64,000 bases of DNA from Paenibacillus chitinolyticus NBRC 15660 (GCF_000739915.1 NZ_BBJT01000005.1:1-64000), one strand, 5' to 3'; numbered from the stretch's first letter, positions 25,768 to 35,173 are shown. Translations and numbers: made by a program. The notes: generated by a model from the sequence alone, not told the origin.

Positions 25768-26514
25768 TTAAATATTGTATTTATCCATCTGATCCAAAAA
25801 GCTTCGGGCTTTCCAGCGGACATCCACGTGGGCGTCCATATACAATCTCATACTGTGCTTCAGCTGGGATTTCGTAGAGGGCTTTACGTTAACATTGCCG
25901 ATCCGGCTAAGATCGACCTGCTGCAAAAGCCGCATAAGCTTCAGCGTACTTTCCGTCACGGCCGCGGCATAAGGGTCGAGATGCTTGCATCGGCTGCACA
26001 TTGCGCCGCCCGCCGCTGCACTGAAAGCGGCAAGTTCCTCCGTGCGCCCGCATGACGCGCATTTGTCGAGAACCGGCGTATACCCGGAGGCAGCCAGCAT
26101 CTTAAGCTCAAAAACATGCGCGACGATCTGCATATCCTTCTCCTGCTCGATGGCCATGAGTCCCGCTTCCAACTGATCGAACAAGAATAAACTGCGATCC
26201 TCCTCTCCCAGCATCCGGTCAACCATTTCAACCAGGTAAGAGGCATACGCAGATTTATAAAGATCTTCTCTCAATTTGTGATGGGGTTCTATGATCTCCC
26301 CATGGTTAAGCGTTCCAAGCTTCCCCTGTCTATAAAAAACGTAATCCCCGTACGTGAACAGCTGGGTGACGGCGCCGAGCCGGCTTTTCACCTTCTTCAC
26401 TCCGCGCGCGACCACTCCTACTTTACCCAGTTCACGGGTATAAAGCGTAATGATTTTATTCCCTTCCCCGTAATCGACGCTACGGAGAACAATTCCTTGT
26501 ACCCGGTGCAGCAT
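25768..26514 (-). CDS. recO: DNA repair protein RecO
   Basis: RecO helps load RecA at gaps and promotes annealing in the RecFOR pathway. The protein is 248 residues: an N-terminal OB-fold (LHRVQGIVLRSVDYGEGNKII, VGVVARGVKKVKSR), a helical middle, and a zinc-binding Cys4 (CASCGRTEEL ... CSRCKH). Start ATG at 26514 with AAAGGA upstream. It follows yqzL and era on the same strand as in Bacillus. Confidence 0.95.
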   Translation of the reverse strand: MLHRVQGIVLRSVDYGEGNKIITLYTRELGKVGVVARGVKKVKSRLGAVTQLFTYGDYVFYRQGKLGTLNHGEIIEPHHKLREDLYKSAYASYLVEMVDRMLGEEDRSLFLFDQLEAGLMAIEQEKDMQIVAHVFELKMLAASGYTPVLDKCASCGRTEELAAFSAAAGGAMCSRCKHLDPYAAAVTESTLKLMRLLQQVDLSRIGNVNVKPSTKSQLKHSMRLYMDAHVDVRWKARSFLDQMDKYNI

Positions 26515-26563
26515 CTCTTATGCGCTTCCTTTCCGGAAACGCCGGATCAGTCTCCATGTGTTC

Positions 26564-26711
26564 TCAGGCTTCGACCGAATGCACGGCTTCCTGCTCTTGC
26601 TGCATCAGCTCTTCTCCTGCAAGTTCGGGATCAGACGCTAAATCTTTGTACAGCAGGTAAGCGTCCACTTCCCCCGTCGACCAAAAATAGTGCCAGGTAA
26701 AATCTCTCATT
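26564..26711 (-). pseudogene. yqzL: yqzL, apparent +1 frameshift
   Basis: Between era and recO the minus strand encodes a YqzL-like 48-residue peptide with a start ATG at 26709-26711 and stop at 26564-26566. The expected reading is MRDF-TWHYFWSTGEVDAYLLYKDL, but there are five T (26699-26703 on the plus strand as A) where four would keep the frame, so the ATG frame ends after about 26 residues. The downstream frame has no ATG of its own; an ATT could initiate. Either the gene is broken, translated by slippage, or the base count is a sequencing error. Confidence 0.65.
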
Positions 26712-26820
26712 CTGGATCATCCTCTCCGTAAGATGTTCGTGTTGATGATTACCCTTAGGATGCACCCGTTGAAGCAGTCTAAACCCGGCAATTAATGGAA
26801 CGGCGGGAAAAGCCTTGCGG

Positions 26821-27720
26821 TTATTCGTTTCGGAAGCCCAGATCCCGCAGCACGCGTTCCTGATTGCGCCAGTCTTTTTTGACTTTCACCCACAACTCAA
26901 GGAACGTTTTGGAGCCGAGCAGCGCTTCGATATCATGTCTCGCCTGTTTGCCGATTTCTTTCAGCAGCGAGCCCTGCTTGCCGATAATAATGCCTTTCTG
27001 CGAATCACGCTCTACGTAGATGACGGCCGAAATATGAACCACACCGTTTTTTTCGACCTTCATATCCTCGATCGCTACCGCAATGGAATGTGGAATTTCT
27101 TCCCTTGTCATATGGAGGATCTTCTCGCGGACAAGCTCCGCGCAAACGAACTGCTCGGGATGGTCGGTTATCTGATCCGCGGGATAGTACTGCGGACCTT
27201 CCGGCAAATATTTAACGACCTGCTCCAGCATCGTGTTCACATTATTGCCGAGCAGAGCCGAAACCGGTACGATTTCCGCGAATTCGTACAGATCTTTATA
27301 GGTCGTAATGATCGGCAGCAATTCTTCGGGATGCACTTGGTCGATTTTGTTCAGGACTAGAATGACCGGTGTCTTAACGTTCTTCAGTTGTTCGATGATA
27401 TAGCGGTCACCGCCGCCGATTCCTTCCGAAACGTCGGCAAGAAACAGAATGGCATCGACTTCCCCCAAGGTGCTGTGGGCAACTTTCATCATGTAATCGC
27501 CCAGCTTGGAAGACGGTTTATGAATACCCGGCGTGTCCAAAAATACAATTTGGGAATTATCGGTCGTATACACGCCGTGAATTTTGTTGCGAGTGGTCTG
27601 CGGTTTATCGGACATAATCGCGATCTTCTGACCGATTACCTGGTTCATCAGGGTGGATTTCCCTACGTTCGGCCGCCCGATAATCGAAACGAATCCGGAT
27701 TTGAATTTTTCTTTGTTCAT
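26821..27720 (-). CDS. era: GTPase Era
   Basis: Era is an essential GTPase for 16S rRNA maturation and 30S assembly. G1 [13 protein letters not shown]3 DTPGIHKP, G4 NKID. The KH domain follows ([24 protein letters not shown]) and binds the 3' end of 16S rRNA. 299 residues. RBS AGGAGG 13 bases before the ATG. Downstream of cdd and upstream of yqzL/recO, the standard Firmicutes order. Confidence 0.97.
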   Translation of the reverse strand: MNKEKFKSGFVSIIGRPNVGKSTLMNQVIGQKIAIMSDKPQTTRNKIHGVYTTDNSQIVFLDTPGIHKPSSKLGDYMMKVAHSTLGEVDAILFLADVSEGIGGGDRYIIEQLKNVKTPVILVLNKIDQVHPEELLPIITTYKDLYEFAEIVPVSALLGNNVNTMLEQVVKYLPEGPQYYPADQITDHPEQFVCAELVREKILHMTREEIPHSIAVAIEDMKVEKNGVVHISAVIYVERDSQKGIIIGKQGSLLKEIGKQARHDIEALLGSKTFLELWVKVKKDWRNQERVLRDLGFRNE

Positions 27721-27737
27721 GCTGTAATTATTTCCTC

Positions 27738-28142
27738 CTAGTACTGCAAATCTTTCGACGTAAACGCGCCGGGCAGCAGTTCGCCCGTTGTCGTTACGGT
27801 ATAATCGCCGTTTAAGTTACCTAAAATAACGGGCATGTCCGGTCCGCAGAGTTCGATTAAAACCTGCCGGCATACCCCGCACGGTGAAATCGGTCCTTCC
27901 GTATCGCCGATAACCGCGATCGATTGGAAGGAGCCCGGCTTGTGCCCGTCCGCGACGGCGCGGAAAACAGCGGTGCGTTCGGCGCAATTCGTCGGACCGT
28001 AAGCCGCATTTTCGATATTACAGCCGTGATGGACCCCACCGTCTTTATCCAGCAGGGCGGCTCCCACCCCGAAGTTCGAGTATGGGATGTAGGCTTTCAG
28101 GCGTGCCTGCCGCGCATGTTCAAGCAGTTCTTCCGGTTTCAT
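27738..28142 (-). CDS. cdd: Cytidine deaminase
   Basis: Deaminates cytidine and deoxycytidine to uridine in pyrimidine salvage. Zinc ligands in [10 protein letters not shown] and [10 protein letters not shown], with the proton-shuttle glutamate in CAERTAVF. 134 residues. Start at 28142 (ATG AAA CCG) with AAAGGA upstream; the ATG at 28184 has no RBS. 17-base gap to era, so the pair is cotranscribed. Confidence 0.95.
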   Translation of the reverse strand: MKPEELLEHARQARLKAYIPYSNFGVGAALLDKDGGVHHGCNIENAAYGPTNCAERTAVFRAVADGHKPGSFQSIAVIGDTEGPISPCGVCRQVLIELCGPDMPVILGNLNGDYTVTTTGELLPGAFTSKDLQY

Positions 28143-28205
28143 AAGGCATCTTTTCCTTTCCGTTAACCCACATGATGTAACCATTCAGGCCGGCCGGTCA
28201 GGCAT

Positions 28206-28907
28206 CTACCCCCAGCCTCTCCACAACCAGGCAAGAAGGGTGACGGCCGCGCCGATAACGGAACCGAGCAGCAGAGATGACAGCTCCCGGTGCTTCCGCT
28301 CGGCCAAAACCATCAGGGCGAGCGCCGCAAGCGTGCCGGAGAGCAGCGTCACGATCGTCTGGCCGGCGATCACCGCGATCAAGGTCGCAAGCGCCGCCAG
28401 AACCGCCGCCAGCAGGCTGGGCCGGACCAGCTTCCCGCGGTCGCTGAACCTTGTCTCGATTACAATCGTGACAAGAACGACGAGGGCGATAAGCGTCCAT
28501 ACCATGCCCGGCATGTTGGCTGCGGCCGCCTCCTGCGCTTTGCGGAGCATCCGGTCCGCCGGGCCGTAGAACACGACCATGCCGACGACGACCGCGAACA
28601 GGGCAGCCACGAGAACGGCCCCGGCCGCCGTATCCTTCGCGATCTTCGCCAGCGGATGCAGCTCGGGCATCGCCAGATCCACTGCCTTTTCCACCGCCGT
28701 GTTAATGAGTTCGGTCATGATGACAAGAACGACTGCCAGCAGCAGGAAAAGCACGTCCCAATGCGGCAGTCCCAAAATAACGGCAGCCAGAAATACAAGA
28801 AAGGCAACAACGAAATGAAATTTCATGTTGCGCTGAGTATCAAAAGCGTATTTAATTCCTTCGTAAGCGAAGCGGAAGCCCCGCAGAAAACGCTGAAAGG
28901 AACTCAA
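28206..28907 (-). CDS. dgkA: Undecaprenol/diacylglycerol kinase with C-terminal membrane extension
   Basis: DgkA phosphorylates undecaprenol or diacylglycerol. The first 115 residues are the canonical enzyme: [35 protein letters not shown] (conserved E-N-TA-E metal/lipid site) and [17 protein letters not shown], with three helices. A further region (about 130-233) adds about four hydrophobic helices not found in the 123-residue Bacillus enzyme. Overlaps ybeY by four bases (ATGA) and precedes cdd. Confidence 0.85.
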   Translation of the reverse strand: MSSFQRFLRGFRFAYEGIKYAFDTQRNMKFHFVVAFLVFLAAVILGLPHWDVLFLLLAVVLVIMTELINTAVEKAVDLAMPELHPLAKIAKDTAAGAVLVAALFAVVVGMVVFYGPADRMLRKAQEAAAANMPGMVWTLIALVVLVTIVIETRFSDRGKLVRPSLLAAVLAALATLIAVIAGQTIVTLLSGTLAALALMVLAERKHRELSSLLLGSVIGAAVTLLAWLWRGWG

Positions 28908-29440
28908 CGGGTAAGCCCCGCTTTCTGCAGGATCTGTTCCTGCTTCGCGAACATTTCCTGTTCGGCCTCCTCGTTGTCGTGATCGTATCCGATCAGATGC
29001 AGAAATCCGTGAACGAATAAAAATCCGAGTTCACGCTCCACGGAATGGCCGTACTCTTCAGCCTGCGCAGCGGCCCGGGGAACCGAAATGACGATATCGC
29101 CGAGCGGCTCCTCAAAGCTTTCTTCCCCGTTCCCGTCAACGTGGGCATCGCTTTCTGCCGAATCTTCATCCGGCTCTTCCTCGCCGTAGAGAATAGCAGG
29201 CTCGTCCTCCCCCTGCTCCAGCATCGCAAAAGACAGAACGTCCGTCGGACGGTCGATGTTCCGGTACGTACGATTCAGCTCGTGAATCGTCTCGTCGTCT
29301 ACAAACGTAAGGGCGACTTCTCCGTCCTCAACGCCTTCCTCTTCTCCTGCAAGCTTCAGAAGCTCTTCCAGCTTCTCGGCGAATTTAGGGGAGATCGGCA
29401 GGATGTCCTGCTCGTCGTTCCAGGCTAAAATCAGGGCCAC
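28904..29440 (-). CDS. ybeY: rRNA maturation RNase / metalloprotein YbeY
   Basis: YbeY is a zinc endoribonuclease-like protein for 16S rRNA 3'-end maturation. The zinc motif [12 protein letters not shown] is intact, with R59-type motif [22 protein letters not shown] start at 29440 with GGAGG upstream. A 30-residue acidic insertion (about 90-120, [17 protein letters not shown]) stands between the core strands, making the protein 178 residues against about 157 in Bacillus. Coupled to dgkA. Confidence 0.93.
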   Translation of the reverse strand: MALILAWNDEQDILPISPKFAEKLEELLKLAGEEEGVEDGEVALTFVDDETIHELNRTYRNIDRPTDVLSFAMLEQGEDEPAILYGEEEPDEDSAESDAHVDGNGEESFEEPLGDIVISVPRAAAQAEEYGHSVERELGFLFVHGFLHLIGYDHDNEEAEQEMFAKQEQILQKAGLTR

Positions 29441-29473
29441 GTTTAATTCCTCCTAGATGTATAGGTCAAATGG

Positions 29474-31690
29474 TTATTTCGCTTTGGCGGGAAGTTCGCT
29501 CGGATATTCGATCCTGGAGTGAAAAATGCCCAGCAGAGATTCGTTCAGCGTCTTCGCGATGGTGTCCAGTTCTTTCAGCGTCAGATCGCAATCGTTAAAC
29601 TGGCCGTCATCCAGACGGGATTTAATGATTTTGCGGACCATCGTATCGATCTGTTCGATGGTCGGATTGCGAAGGGAACGAACCGCCGCCTCCACGCAAT
29701 CCGCGATTCCGACTACGGCCGCTTCCTTGCACTGCGCTTTGGGACCCTCGTAACGAAAATCTTCCTCCCGCACTTCACGGCCTTCTTCCTCGGCCAGCTT
29801 CCTTGCTTTGTGATAAAAAAACGTGAGCAGCGTCGTTCCGTGGTGCTGCTCCGCGATATCGCGAATCGGCTTCGGAATGTTGTATTCCTTAAGCATCTCC
29901 ACCCCGTCACGGGCGTGGGCGGTAATAATGCTTTTGCTCAGTGCGGGATCGATCCGGTCGTGCGGATTTTCGATATTCGTCTGATTTTCGATAAAATAGC
30001 TCGGCCGCTTCGTTTTGCCGATGTCATGGTAATAAGAACCGACCCGGCACAGCAGACCGTCCGCTCCGATGGATTCGGCGGCCGATTCCGCGAGATTGCC
30101 GACCATGATGCTGTGGTGATACGTCCCGGGTGTCTCCGTCAGCAGCTTGCGCAGCAGCGGATGATTCGGGTTTGAGAGCTCCACGAGTTTGAGCGGGGAT
30201 AAGATTCCGAACGCCGTCTCGAAAAAGGGCAGAAGCCCGATTACAAACACGGCCGTAAGAATTCCGCTGGCGGCCGAAAAAGACAGTGAGTAAAGCATGT
30301 CTTGGCGCGTCAAGTTGTCGAGAAGCATCAGTGAAACGATCGTAATCATGCCGATAAACGAGATGAGAATTCCCGCTTTCAGAATGGAAGAGCGCTGGCT
30401 GGCCTTTTGAATAACGAAGACCGAAGCGAAACACGTGACGAGTGTGACCAGTCCGTATCTGTAATCGAATAGCTGAGTCCCGTGCATGTTGAAAATAATG
30501 CTGGACATAATGCTGAACAGGACACTGGCGATAAAAGCGAGTTGCGGATTCAGCAGAATCGTAATGAGCATGCTGCCGATAGCTGCCGGAGCCAAATATC
30601 CGATGAACGGATATTCCGGATTTTGCCCAAGGGCCACCACTTTCATGCCGATCATATTAATGGCGAAAATAAGAACGAACATCAGAAGCTGTGAATTGTT
30701 TGTCCGTATCGGCAGCGTACTCTGCCGGACAAACAGATAGATCATCGCAACGAACAGCAGGCCCAGCAGCACGAGTCCGACGTGAGGCCAGTAGTTCGCT
30801 TTCTCCTTCAGCAGCTCGGCCGCTTTCAGACGTTTATAGATCTCATCGGTAATGACGTCGCCCTCGTTGACGATAATGTCCCCCTGATTGATATAAACGG
30901 GTTTGACGTTCTCGCGGACTTCGCCTCTCGCATCGTCCGTCGCTTTCTGATCCAGAAATTTATTCGGCGTGATGACGACTCTGGCAATCTCCTGAACCAG
31001 TTCGCGCAGCGTATTTTTGGACAAGTCGGACGAATTGACAAGCTCGGCTACTTTCGCCCGGGCCGTCTGGGCATCCGAAATCTGATCGCTCATCAACTTG
31101 GAAACAATTTCCCGGGTAATGGGCGCCATTGCAGCTACATCTTCCTTCGTTAAGCGCGGAAATTTGTAATAAATTTCTTCCGGAATCCGGTATTTCTGAT
31201 CGCTGACTTTGGAATTGATTTCATCGATAAACGTTTCGTTGCCGAAATTATTTTCACCGATCGTCCGGATCGCCGTTTTTTCCGTATCCAAGATAATCGC
31301 CGGAATAACGGTCCGGTAGACGCTTACCTTATCTTCGAACTTTACGTCGGGGTCCGCATTGATCTGCAAAATCCGGTCGTAAATCGCATCGATCATCGCT
31401 TCGTTCCGAAGATTCACGATTTTATAGATAGGTTGAAGTTTCTTGGCTGCGTCTTCCTTCGCTTTCTCGGTCGCCACAGAGTTCTCGATCTGGAAGGGGG
31501 CATAGATGTTCTTTTCCGCAACCGCACCCAATTTGATGTCAAATGTTTGTGGAATAAGCCTGGAAAACAAAGTCATGCAAATAATGAGCATAAGCGCGAA
31601 AAGCAGAAGCAAGCGAACCGGAAAACTCGTTTTCCAGCCGCTTAGCTTCGTGTTGGTTTGCATATCATGTACCGCAACTTCTTTTTTCAT
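29474..31690 (-). CDS. pgpH: 7TMR-HDED family phosphohydrolase (c-di-AMP phosphodiesterase PgpH)
   Basis: PgpH (YqfF) degrades cyclic di-AMP. N-terminal helix, extracellular 7TMR-HDED domain (about 60-320), seven membrane helices (about 325-495) and a cytoplasmic HD domain with HHSIMVGNLAE, YYHDIGKTKRPSYF and AEQHHGTTLLTFFYH. The catalytic HD residues are present. 738 residues. Start at ATG 31690; the GAGAGGGA RBS lies rather far upstream. Lies between phoH and ybeY as in B. subtilis. Confidence 0.95.
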   Translation of the reverse strand: MKKEVAVHDMQTNTKLSGWKTSFPVRLLLLFALMLIICMTLFSRLIPQTFDIKLGAVAEKNIYAPFQIENSVATEKAKEDAAKKLQPIYKIVNLRNEAMIDAIYDRILQINADPDVKFEDKVSVYRTVIPAIILDTEKTAIRTIGENNFGNETFIDEINSKVSDQKYRIPEEIYYKFPRLTKEDVAAMAPITREIVSKLMSDQISDAQTARAKVAELVNSSDLSKNTLRELVQEIARVVITPNKFLDQKATDDARGEVRENVKPVYINQGDIIVNEGDVITDEIYKRLKAAELLKEKANYWPHVGLVLLGLLFVAMIYLFVRQSTLPIRTNNSQLLMFVLIFAINMIGMKVVALGQNPEYPFIGYLAPAAIGSMLITILLNPQLAFIASVLFSIMSSIIFNMHGTQLFDYRYGLVTLVTCFASVFVIQKASQRSSILKAGILISFIGMITIVSLMLLDNLTRQDMLYSLSFSAASGILTAVFVIGLLPFFETAFGILSPLKLVELSNPNHPLLRKLLTETPGTYHHSIMVGNLAESAAESIGADGLLCRVGSYYHDIGKTKRPSYFIENQTNIENPHDRIDPALSKSIITAHARDGVEMLKEYNIPKPIRDIAEQHHGTTLLTFFYHKARKLAEEEGREVREEDFRYEGPKAQCKEAAVVGIADCVEAAVRSLRNPTIEQIDTMVRKIIKSRLDDGQFNDCDLTLKELDTIAKTLNESLLGIFHSRIEYPSELPAKAK

Positions 31691-31732
31691 GATGGAAGGT
31701 CATCCCTCTCTTGCCTCTTCGTTCCCTGTAAC

Positions 31733-32704
31733 TCAACCCGATATTAGCGAGTCCTCATTATAAGCGACGATGATTCTTTGAACTAAGGAATGACGGACGA
31801 CATCCTGCTCCGCAAATGTAATGAATCCGATTTCTTCAATGCCGTTCAGAATGCGCTGCGCTTCGATCAGGCCCGACGTTTTGCCGCGGGGAAGGTCGAT
31901 CTGCGTCACGTCACCCGTTACAACCATTTTGGAACCGAATCCTAGACGGGTCAGAAACATTTTCATTTGTTCCGGGGTCGTATTCTGCGCTTCATCCAAA
32001 ATAATGAAGGAATCGTCAAGCGTACGGCCGCGCATATAAGCGAGCGGCGCGATCTCGATAAGCCCCCGCTCCAGCGATTTCACAACCTGCTCGGGGCCCA
32101 GAACATCGTTAAGAGCATCATACAACGGACGTAAATAGGGGTCAACCTTTTCCTGGAGGTCTCCCGGCAGGAAGCCTAGGCTTTCTCCCGCTTCAACCGC
32201 GGGCCGGGTCAGGACGATCCGTTTGACCTTGCCTTCCTTCAAAGCCGTAACGGCAAGAACAACCGCCAGGTACGTTTTTCCCGTACCTGCCGGTCCGATT
32301 CCAAACACGATGTCTTTCTTCTGTATGGTGGAGACGTACTGTTTTTGTCCGATCGTTTTAACGCGAATGGGCTTTCCTTTGTGGGTGGTCGTAATCTCCC
32401 CTTTGAAAAGCTCCAGCAGTTGATCCGCTTTCATTTGCTTGGCGAGCTCGACGGCATACAGCACATCGCGTTCCGAAAGCGGATATTGGTTGCGGACCAG
32501 TTCCAGCAGTACCTCGAATAAATGTTCCAGCTTGCGGACTTCCTCCGCATCCCCCTGAATCGTAAGCTCCGCGTCCCGGGTAAAAATGCGCGCGTTCGTT
32601 TCCTGCTCGATCAGATGCAGAAAGCGGTCCTGCGGACCGAATACGGCCTGCGCTACCGAAGTATCTGCAAGTGCTACTTTAATAGTCTTAGCGTTTTCTC
32701 CCAA
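31733..32704 (-). CDS. phoH: PhoH family protein (YbeZ-like ATPase)
   Basis: A PhoH-type P-loop ATPase/RNA-associated protein: FGIGPAGTGKTYLAVVLAV (Walker A), FIILDEAQNTTPEQMK (Walker B), and a C-terminal GDVTQIDLP motif. 323 residues. TTG start at 32704, with AAGGAG that lies inside the end of yqfD; the genes nearly overlap and are coupled. Its partner YbeY is two genes downstream. Confidence 0.93.
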   Translation of the reverse strand: MGENAKTIKVALADTSVAQAVFGPQDRFLHLIEQETNARIFTRDAELTIQGDAEEVRKLEHLFEVLLELVRNQYPLSERDVLYAVELAKQMKADQLLELFKGEITTTHKGKPIRVKTIGQKQYVSTIQKKDIVFGIGPAGTGKTYLAVVLAVTALKEGKVKRIVLTRPAVEAGESLGFLPGDLQEKVDPYLRPLYDALNDVLGPEQVVKSLERGLIEIAPLAYMRGRTLDDSFIILDEAQNTTPEQMKMFLTRLGFGSKMVVTGDVTQIDLPRGKTSGLIEAQRILNGIEEIGFITFAEQDVVRHSLVQRIIVAYNEDSLISG

Positions 32705-32710
32705 AAGGCC

Positions 32711-33901
32711 TCATTCTCCTTGCTGTACGATAGGTTGCTCTTCCATGATAAATTCTTCCACTTCAAAATGCACTTCCATATAAACTTTACCATTCTCTGA
32801 TTTTTCATGCAAAATTTTTTCGGTTACGATGCGCGCGTCCTTCCCCGCTTCGCTCATAAGATCGGCCCGGGCCCGCTCCAGACCGATGGCTTTCGCTTCC
32901 GCCGGGTCCAATTTCCGCTCAACCGTTTCGGAAGCCATAAGCTTCTCGCTTAACCAGCCGACAGGCAGCTTAAAAGAGCGCCATTGGAGCATTTTCTGCT
33001 CCGGAATCGTCTGATAGTGTTCGAATGGTAGCTTTCCGTAGCCGCTTACCTGGAGCCCCTTGGAGCCGAACACGAGATAATTCCGCGTCTTCGACTCGCC
33101 CGTATACGTTTCGTACGTTTGGATGATCGGCACCTCGATTTTGGAGGTGTACCAGACCATGCCTTTCACGTATCCGTCCGCTACAACGATCTTCTGATTC
33201 GCTTCATCGCCGAGCGTGCCGGAAATAAGCACGTCCCCTTTGCGGACGTAGGCATTGGGCTGGACGAGCGGACGGCCTCTTTTCGCCTGAATTTCCGTCA
33301 CGACAGCATGTTTGGACGCCACAAGATTGCGAGGGCTGACGAGCGGTTTTTCTTCCGGCTTGTCCGCTTCGACGATTTTGATCGTAACCTGAGTGCCCTT
33401 AATCTCCACCCCGACCCACGACGTGCCGGGCAGATGGGTTTGCAGGCCAAACGAAAGTTTCTCGGAATCGCCCATCCGGTATTTCCATTGATGGAGGTAC
33501 AGCCCCTCTTTGCGGGCGGCATCCAGGATGGTTTGAGTCCCGATTTTTACATTGCCTTCCACCTTAATCGACCATACGAATGAGGACAGAATGAAAAGGG
33601 ATGCGATAAAAGCGACGCCGCCGGCCAAAAAGGTTTTACGCTTGGCCAATTTCCGGGCAGCGAAGGGCATTCCCTCGCGCTTCAGCGGATGCATCCGGCA
33701 GCCAGTCTCTTTCAGAAGCGGCCGGAGACGCAGCGCATCCCGGCAAGGCAGGCAGAGCTCGACCAGCTTGTCTCCCGACACCCTTATGTCCCATAACGAA
33801 AGCCCTTTGGAAAGTGCGCGATTGATAAACTCCGCCGCTCTCTCGCCCTTCACTTCGATCTTCACATATCCTTGTATCCACTTTAACACCGCCGATTGCA
33901 C
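32711..33901 (-). CDS. yqfD: Sporulation protein YqfD
   Basis: A stage IV/sporulation-associated membrane protein, sigma-E dependent in B. subtilis. One membrane helix at about 92-112 (TFLAGGVAFIASLFILSSF), an N-terminal domain in which two cysteines occur (ELCLPCRDALR), and an extracytoplasmic C-terminal domain, with GYVKGMVWYTSK and KVYMEVHFEVEEFI. GTG start at 33901 with GGGGAG seven bases upstream. Follows yqfC by 25 bases. Confidence 0.93.
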   Translation of the reverse strand: MQSAVLKWIQGYVKIEVKGERAAEFINRALSKGLSLWDIRVSGDKLVELCLPCRDALRLRPLLKETGCRMHPLKREGMPFAARKLAKRKTFLAGGVAFIASLFILSSFVWSIKVEGNVKIGTQTILDAARKEGLYLHQWKYRMGDSEKLSFGLQTHLPGTSWVGVEIKGTQVTIKIVEADKPEEKPLVSPRNLVASKHAVVTEIQAKRGRPLVQPNAYVRKGDVLISGTLGDEANQKIVVADGYVKGMVWYTSKIEVPIIQTYETYTGESKTRNYLVFGSKGLQVSGYGKLPFEHYQTIPEQKMLQWRSFKLPVGWLSEKLMASETVERKLDPAEAKAIGLERARADLMSEAGKDARIVTEKILHEKSENGKVYMEVHFEVEEFIMEEQPIVQQGE

Positions 33902-33926
33902 GCCGAAACTCCCCTTTCCGGACCCG

Positions 33927-34205
33927 TTATGGCATATATCTGATATCCGCGATAATACCCTCGATAAGTACTTCTTCCGTTAAAATGGCGCGGATCACCA
34001 ATTCCTTCCCGCTTACCTCAAGCTTCCCCCGTGTAAGCTGCAGACGCAGCATCTCGCTGGAAAAATGCAAAACCCCGCAGTGATTCTCCACGTAAAGCTG
34101 GACGTTGCCGATCATCGTGATCCGGGGAATATCTTGTACGACATCCTGCGGAAGGTCGAGCATATTAGCAGTCATTTGCTTCCACTTTTGCGTGAGCCGG
34201 CGCAT
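33927..34205 (-). CDS. yqfC: Sporulation protein YqfC
   Basis: A 92-residue YabP/YqfC-family protein: start MRRLTQKWKQMTANMLDLPQDVVQDIPRI is shown here in part as DLPQDVVQDIPRITMIGN, then VENHCGVLHFSSEMLRL and ILTEEVLIEGIIADIRY. Acts with YqfD in sporulation. I use the ATG at 34205 with GGGAGGGACGAG upstream. A candidate sigma-E promoter lies 90-115 bases before it. No membrane segment. Confidence 0.92.
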   Translation of the reverse strand: MRRLTQKWKQMTANMLDLPQDVVQDIPRITMIGNVQLYVENHCGVLHFSSEMLRLQLTRGKLEVSGKELVIRAILTEEVLIEGIIADIRYMP

Positions 34206-34292
34206 TATCTCTCGTCCCTCCCAGCTTTTGCCCCATGCTTTCAGCACGCAGGCGCAAATTCAGGCGCTTCTTGTATAGACGCTGCTTTTTCC

Positions 34293-34320
34293 AATCTATG
34301 CGGGCCGTGCGTGATTTATG
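34293..34320 (-). promoter_or_regulatory. Candidate sigma-E promoter of yqfCD
   Basis: CATAAA (34315-34320), 14 bases, CATAGATT (34293-34300) on the minus strand. It resembles the sigma-E pattern (-35 ATA type, -10 CATACAnT). yqfC and yqfD are sigma-E genes in Bacillus, so the position fits. Match quality is moderate. Confidence 0.35.
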
Positions 34321-34422
34321 AGCGATGTTTCGTCCCGAAGCGACAGAGGAAGATTTCCACGCGCAAGACGCCTCCAAACACCCTTGAGAGACGCCTATTT
34401 TTCTGATGAGTAATAGATTGGA

Positions 34423-34462
34423 AAAGACCGCAGAATGCCTCTACGGGCATTCTGCGGTCTTT
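34423..34462 (-). terminator. Perfect 17-bp hairpin with T-tail
   Basis: A stem of 17 perfect base pairs (left arm 34423-34439, right arm 34446-34462) around a six-base loop, followed on the minus strand by TTTTCC. It sits between the end of the upstream gene and yqfC and would make yqfC transcription depend on its own promoter. The 34,463-34,512 stretch has a 15-base tandem repeat (GGCTCGCTCGGGCAC, two copies). Confidence 0.75.
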
Positions 34463-34512
34463 GGGATGCCAGTCCGTCGGCAGGGCTCGCTCGGGCACGG
34501 CTCGCTCGGGCA

Positions 34513-34557
34513 CAAAAAAAAGCCGTTCCGTCCGGTATTACCGGCGGAACGGCTTTT
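34513..34557 (-). terminator. Terminator overlapping the upstream gene stop
   Basis: GCCGTTCCG pairs with CGGAACGGC, with inner CCGG/CCGG, followed by an eight-base T-run on the minus strand. The stop codon TAA of the preceding gene (34538-34540) lies in the loop. Confidence 0.85.
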
Positions 34558-35032
34558 TAGCCCGTGGCGGGCCGAGTATTTCGGCCCAGATAACCCCCTG
34601 CACCGCCTGACGCGGGTGCAGGTCGACACCGTCAGCAGAGCCCCCGCTGACGGCAGTCTCTTCGCGCACGGCGCGCGTCTCACGCTTGCGCGGCGTATCC
34701 GCCGGCGCTGCGGAACTGCCGCGGGCATCGCTGGCGGCAAAGCCGCCGCTGCGCCCGCGACCGGCCGCTGCAGGCTCGGCCGAGGTCCAATCGGCCGCCG
34801 CATCTTCGGCGGACCAATCACCGCGCCGGTCGGGCTCCCGGTCGCTTCCGGACGCAGACCGTGTAGATGCAGCCGGACGGCGAGGAAGACCCTGGCCGCT
34901 GAAATCCGGCATCCGGTTCGGATTGCCGGTCTTTTTGCGCTTGCCCGACAGCATGGAGACCAGAAAAATCCCGATCATTATAACGAAAAAGAAATTGTTC
35001 GCAATCAGTTCGATCAGACGCTCCATCATCAC
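34538..35032 (-). CDS. Single-pass membrane protein with disordered tail, function unknown
   Basis: A 164-residue protein: one N-terminal membrane helix (about 10-27, NNFFFVIMIGIFLVSML), then a GKRKK stop-transfer and a long polar, Arg/Ser/Ala/Glu-rich low-complexity region. It ends in a conserved-looking AEILGPPRAKKPFRR. It occupies the place of the small yqfB gene in B. subtilis between floA and yqfC, though I see no similarity to it. The Lys/Arg-rich C-terminus could contact the membrane or the FloA raft; this is conjecture. Codon use is like the neighbours. Confidence 0.65.
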   Translation of the reverse strand: MMMERLIELIANNFFFVIMIGIFLVSMLSGKRKKTGNPNRMPDFSGQGLPRRPAASTRSASGSDREPDRRGDWSAEDAAADWTSAEPAAAGRGRSGGFAASDARGSSAAPADTPRKRETRAVREETAVSGGSADGVDLHPRQAVQGVIWAEILGPPRAKKPFRR

Positions 35033-35173
35033 GCCCCCTTCCCCGAGGCAATCTCAACAAGTGATGCCCGGGTAAACTTCGGTGAAGCAACTAATAAAGG
35101 GATGCCGATCCCCTCCGAGACCGGGTAGAACCGACACATCTGCCGGACAGAGCCCGGAGATGTTTAACCGCCT

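Noticed and set aside
34484-34513. 15-base tandem repeat GGCTCGCTCGGGCAC as a mobile or CRISPR-like repeat
   Set aside because: Only two copies and no spacers. It lies between two terminators and is probably a simple duplication.
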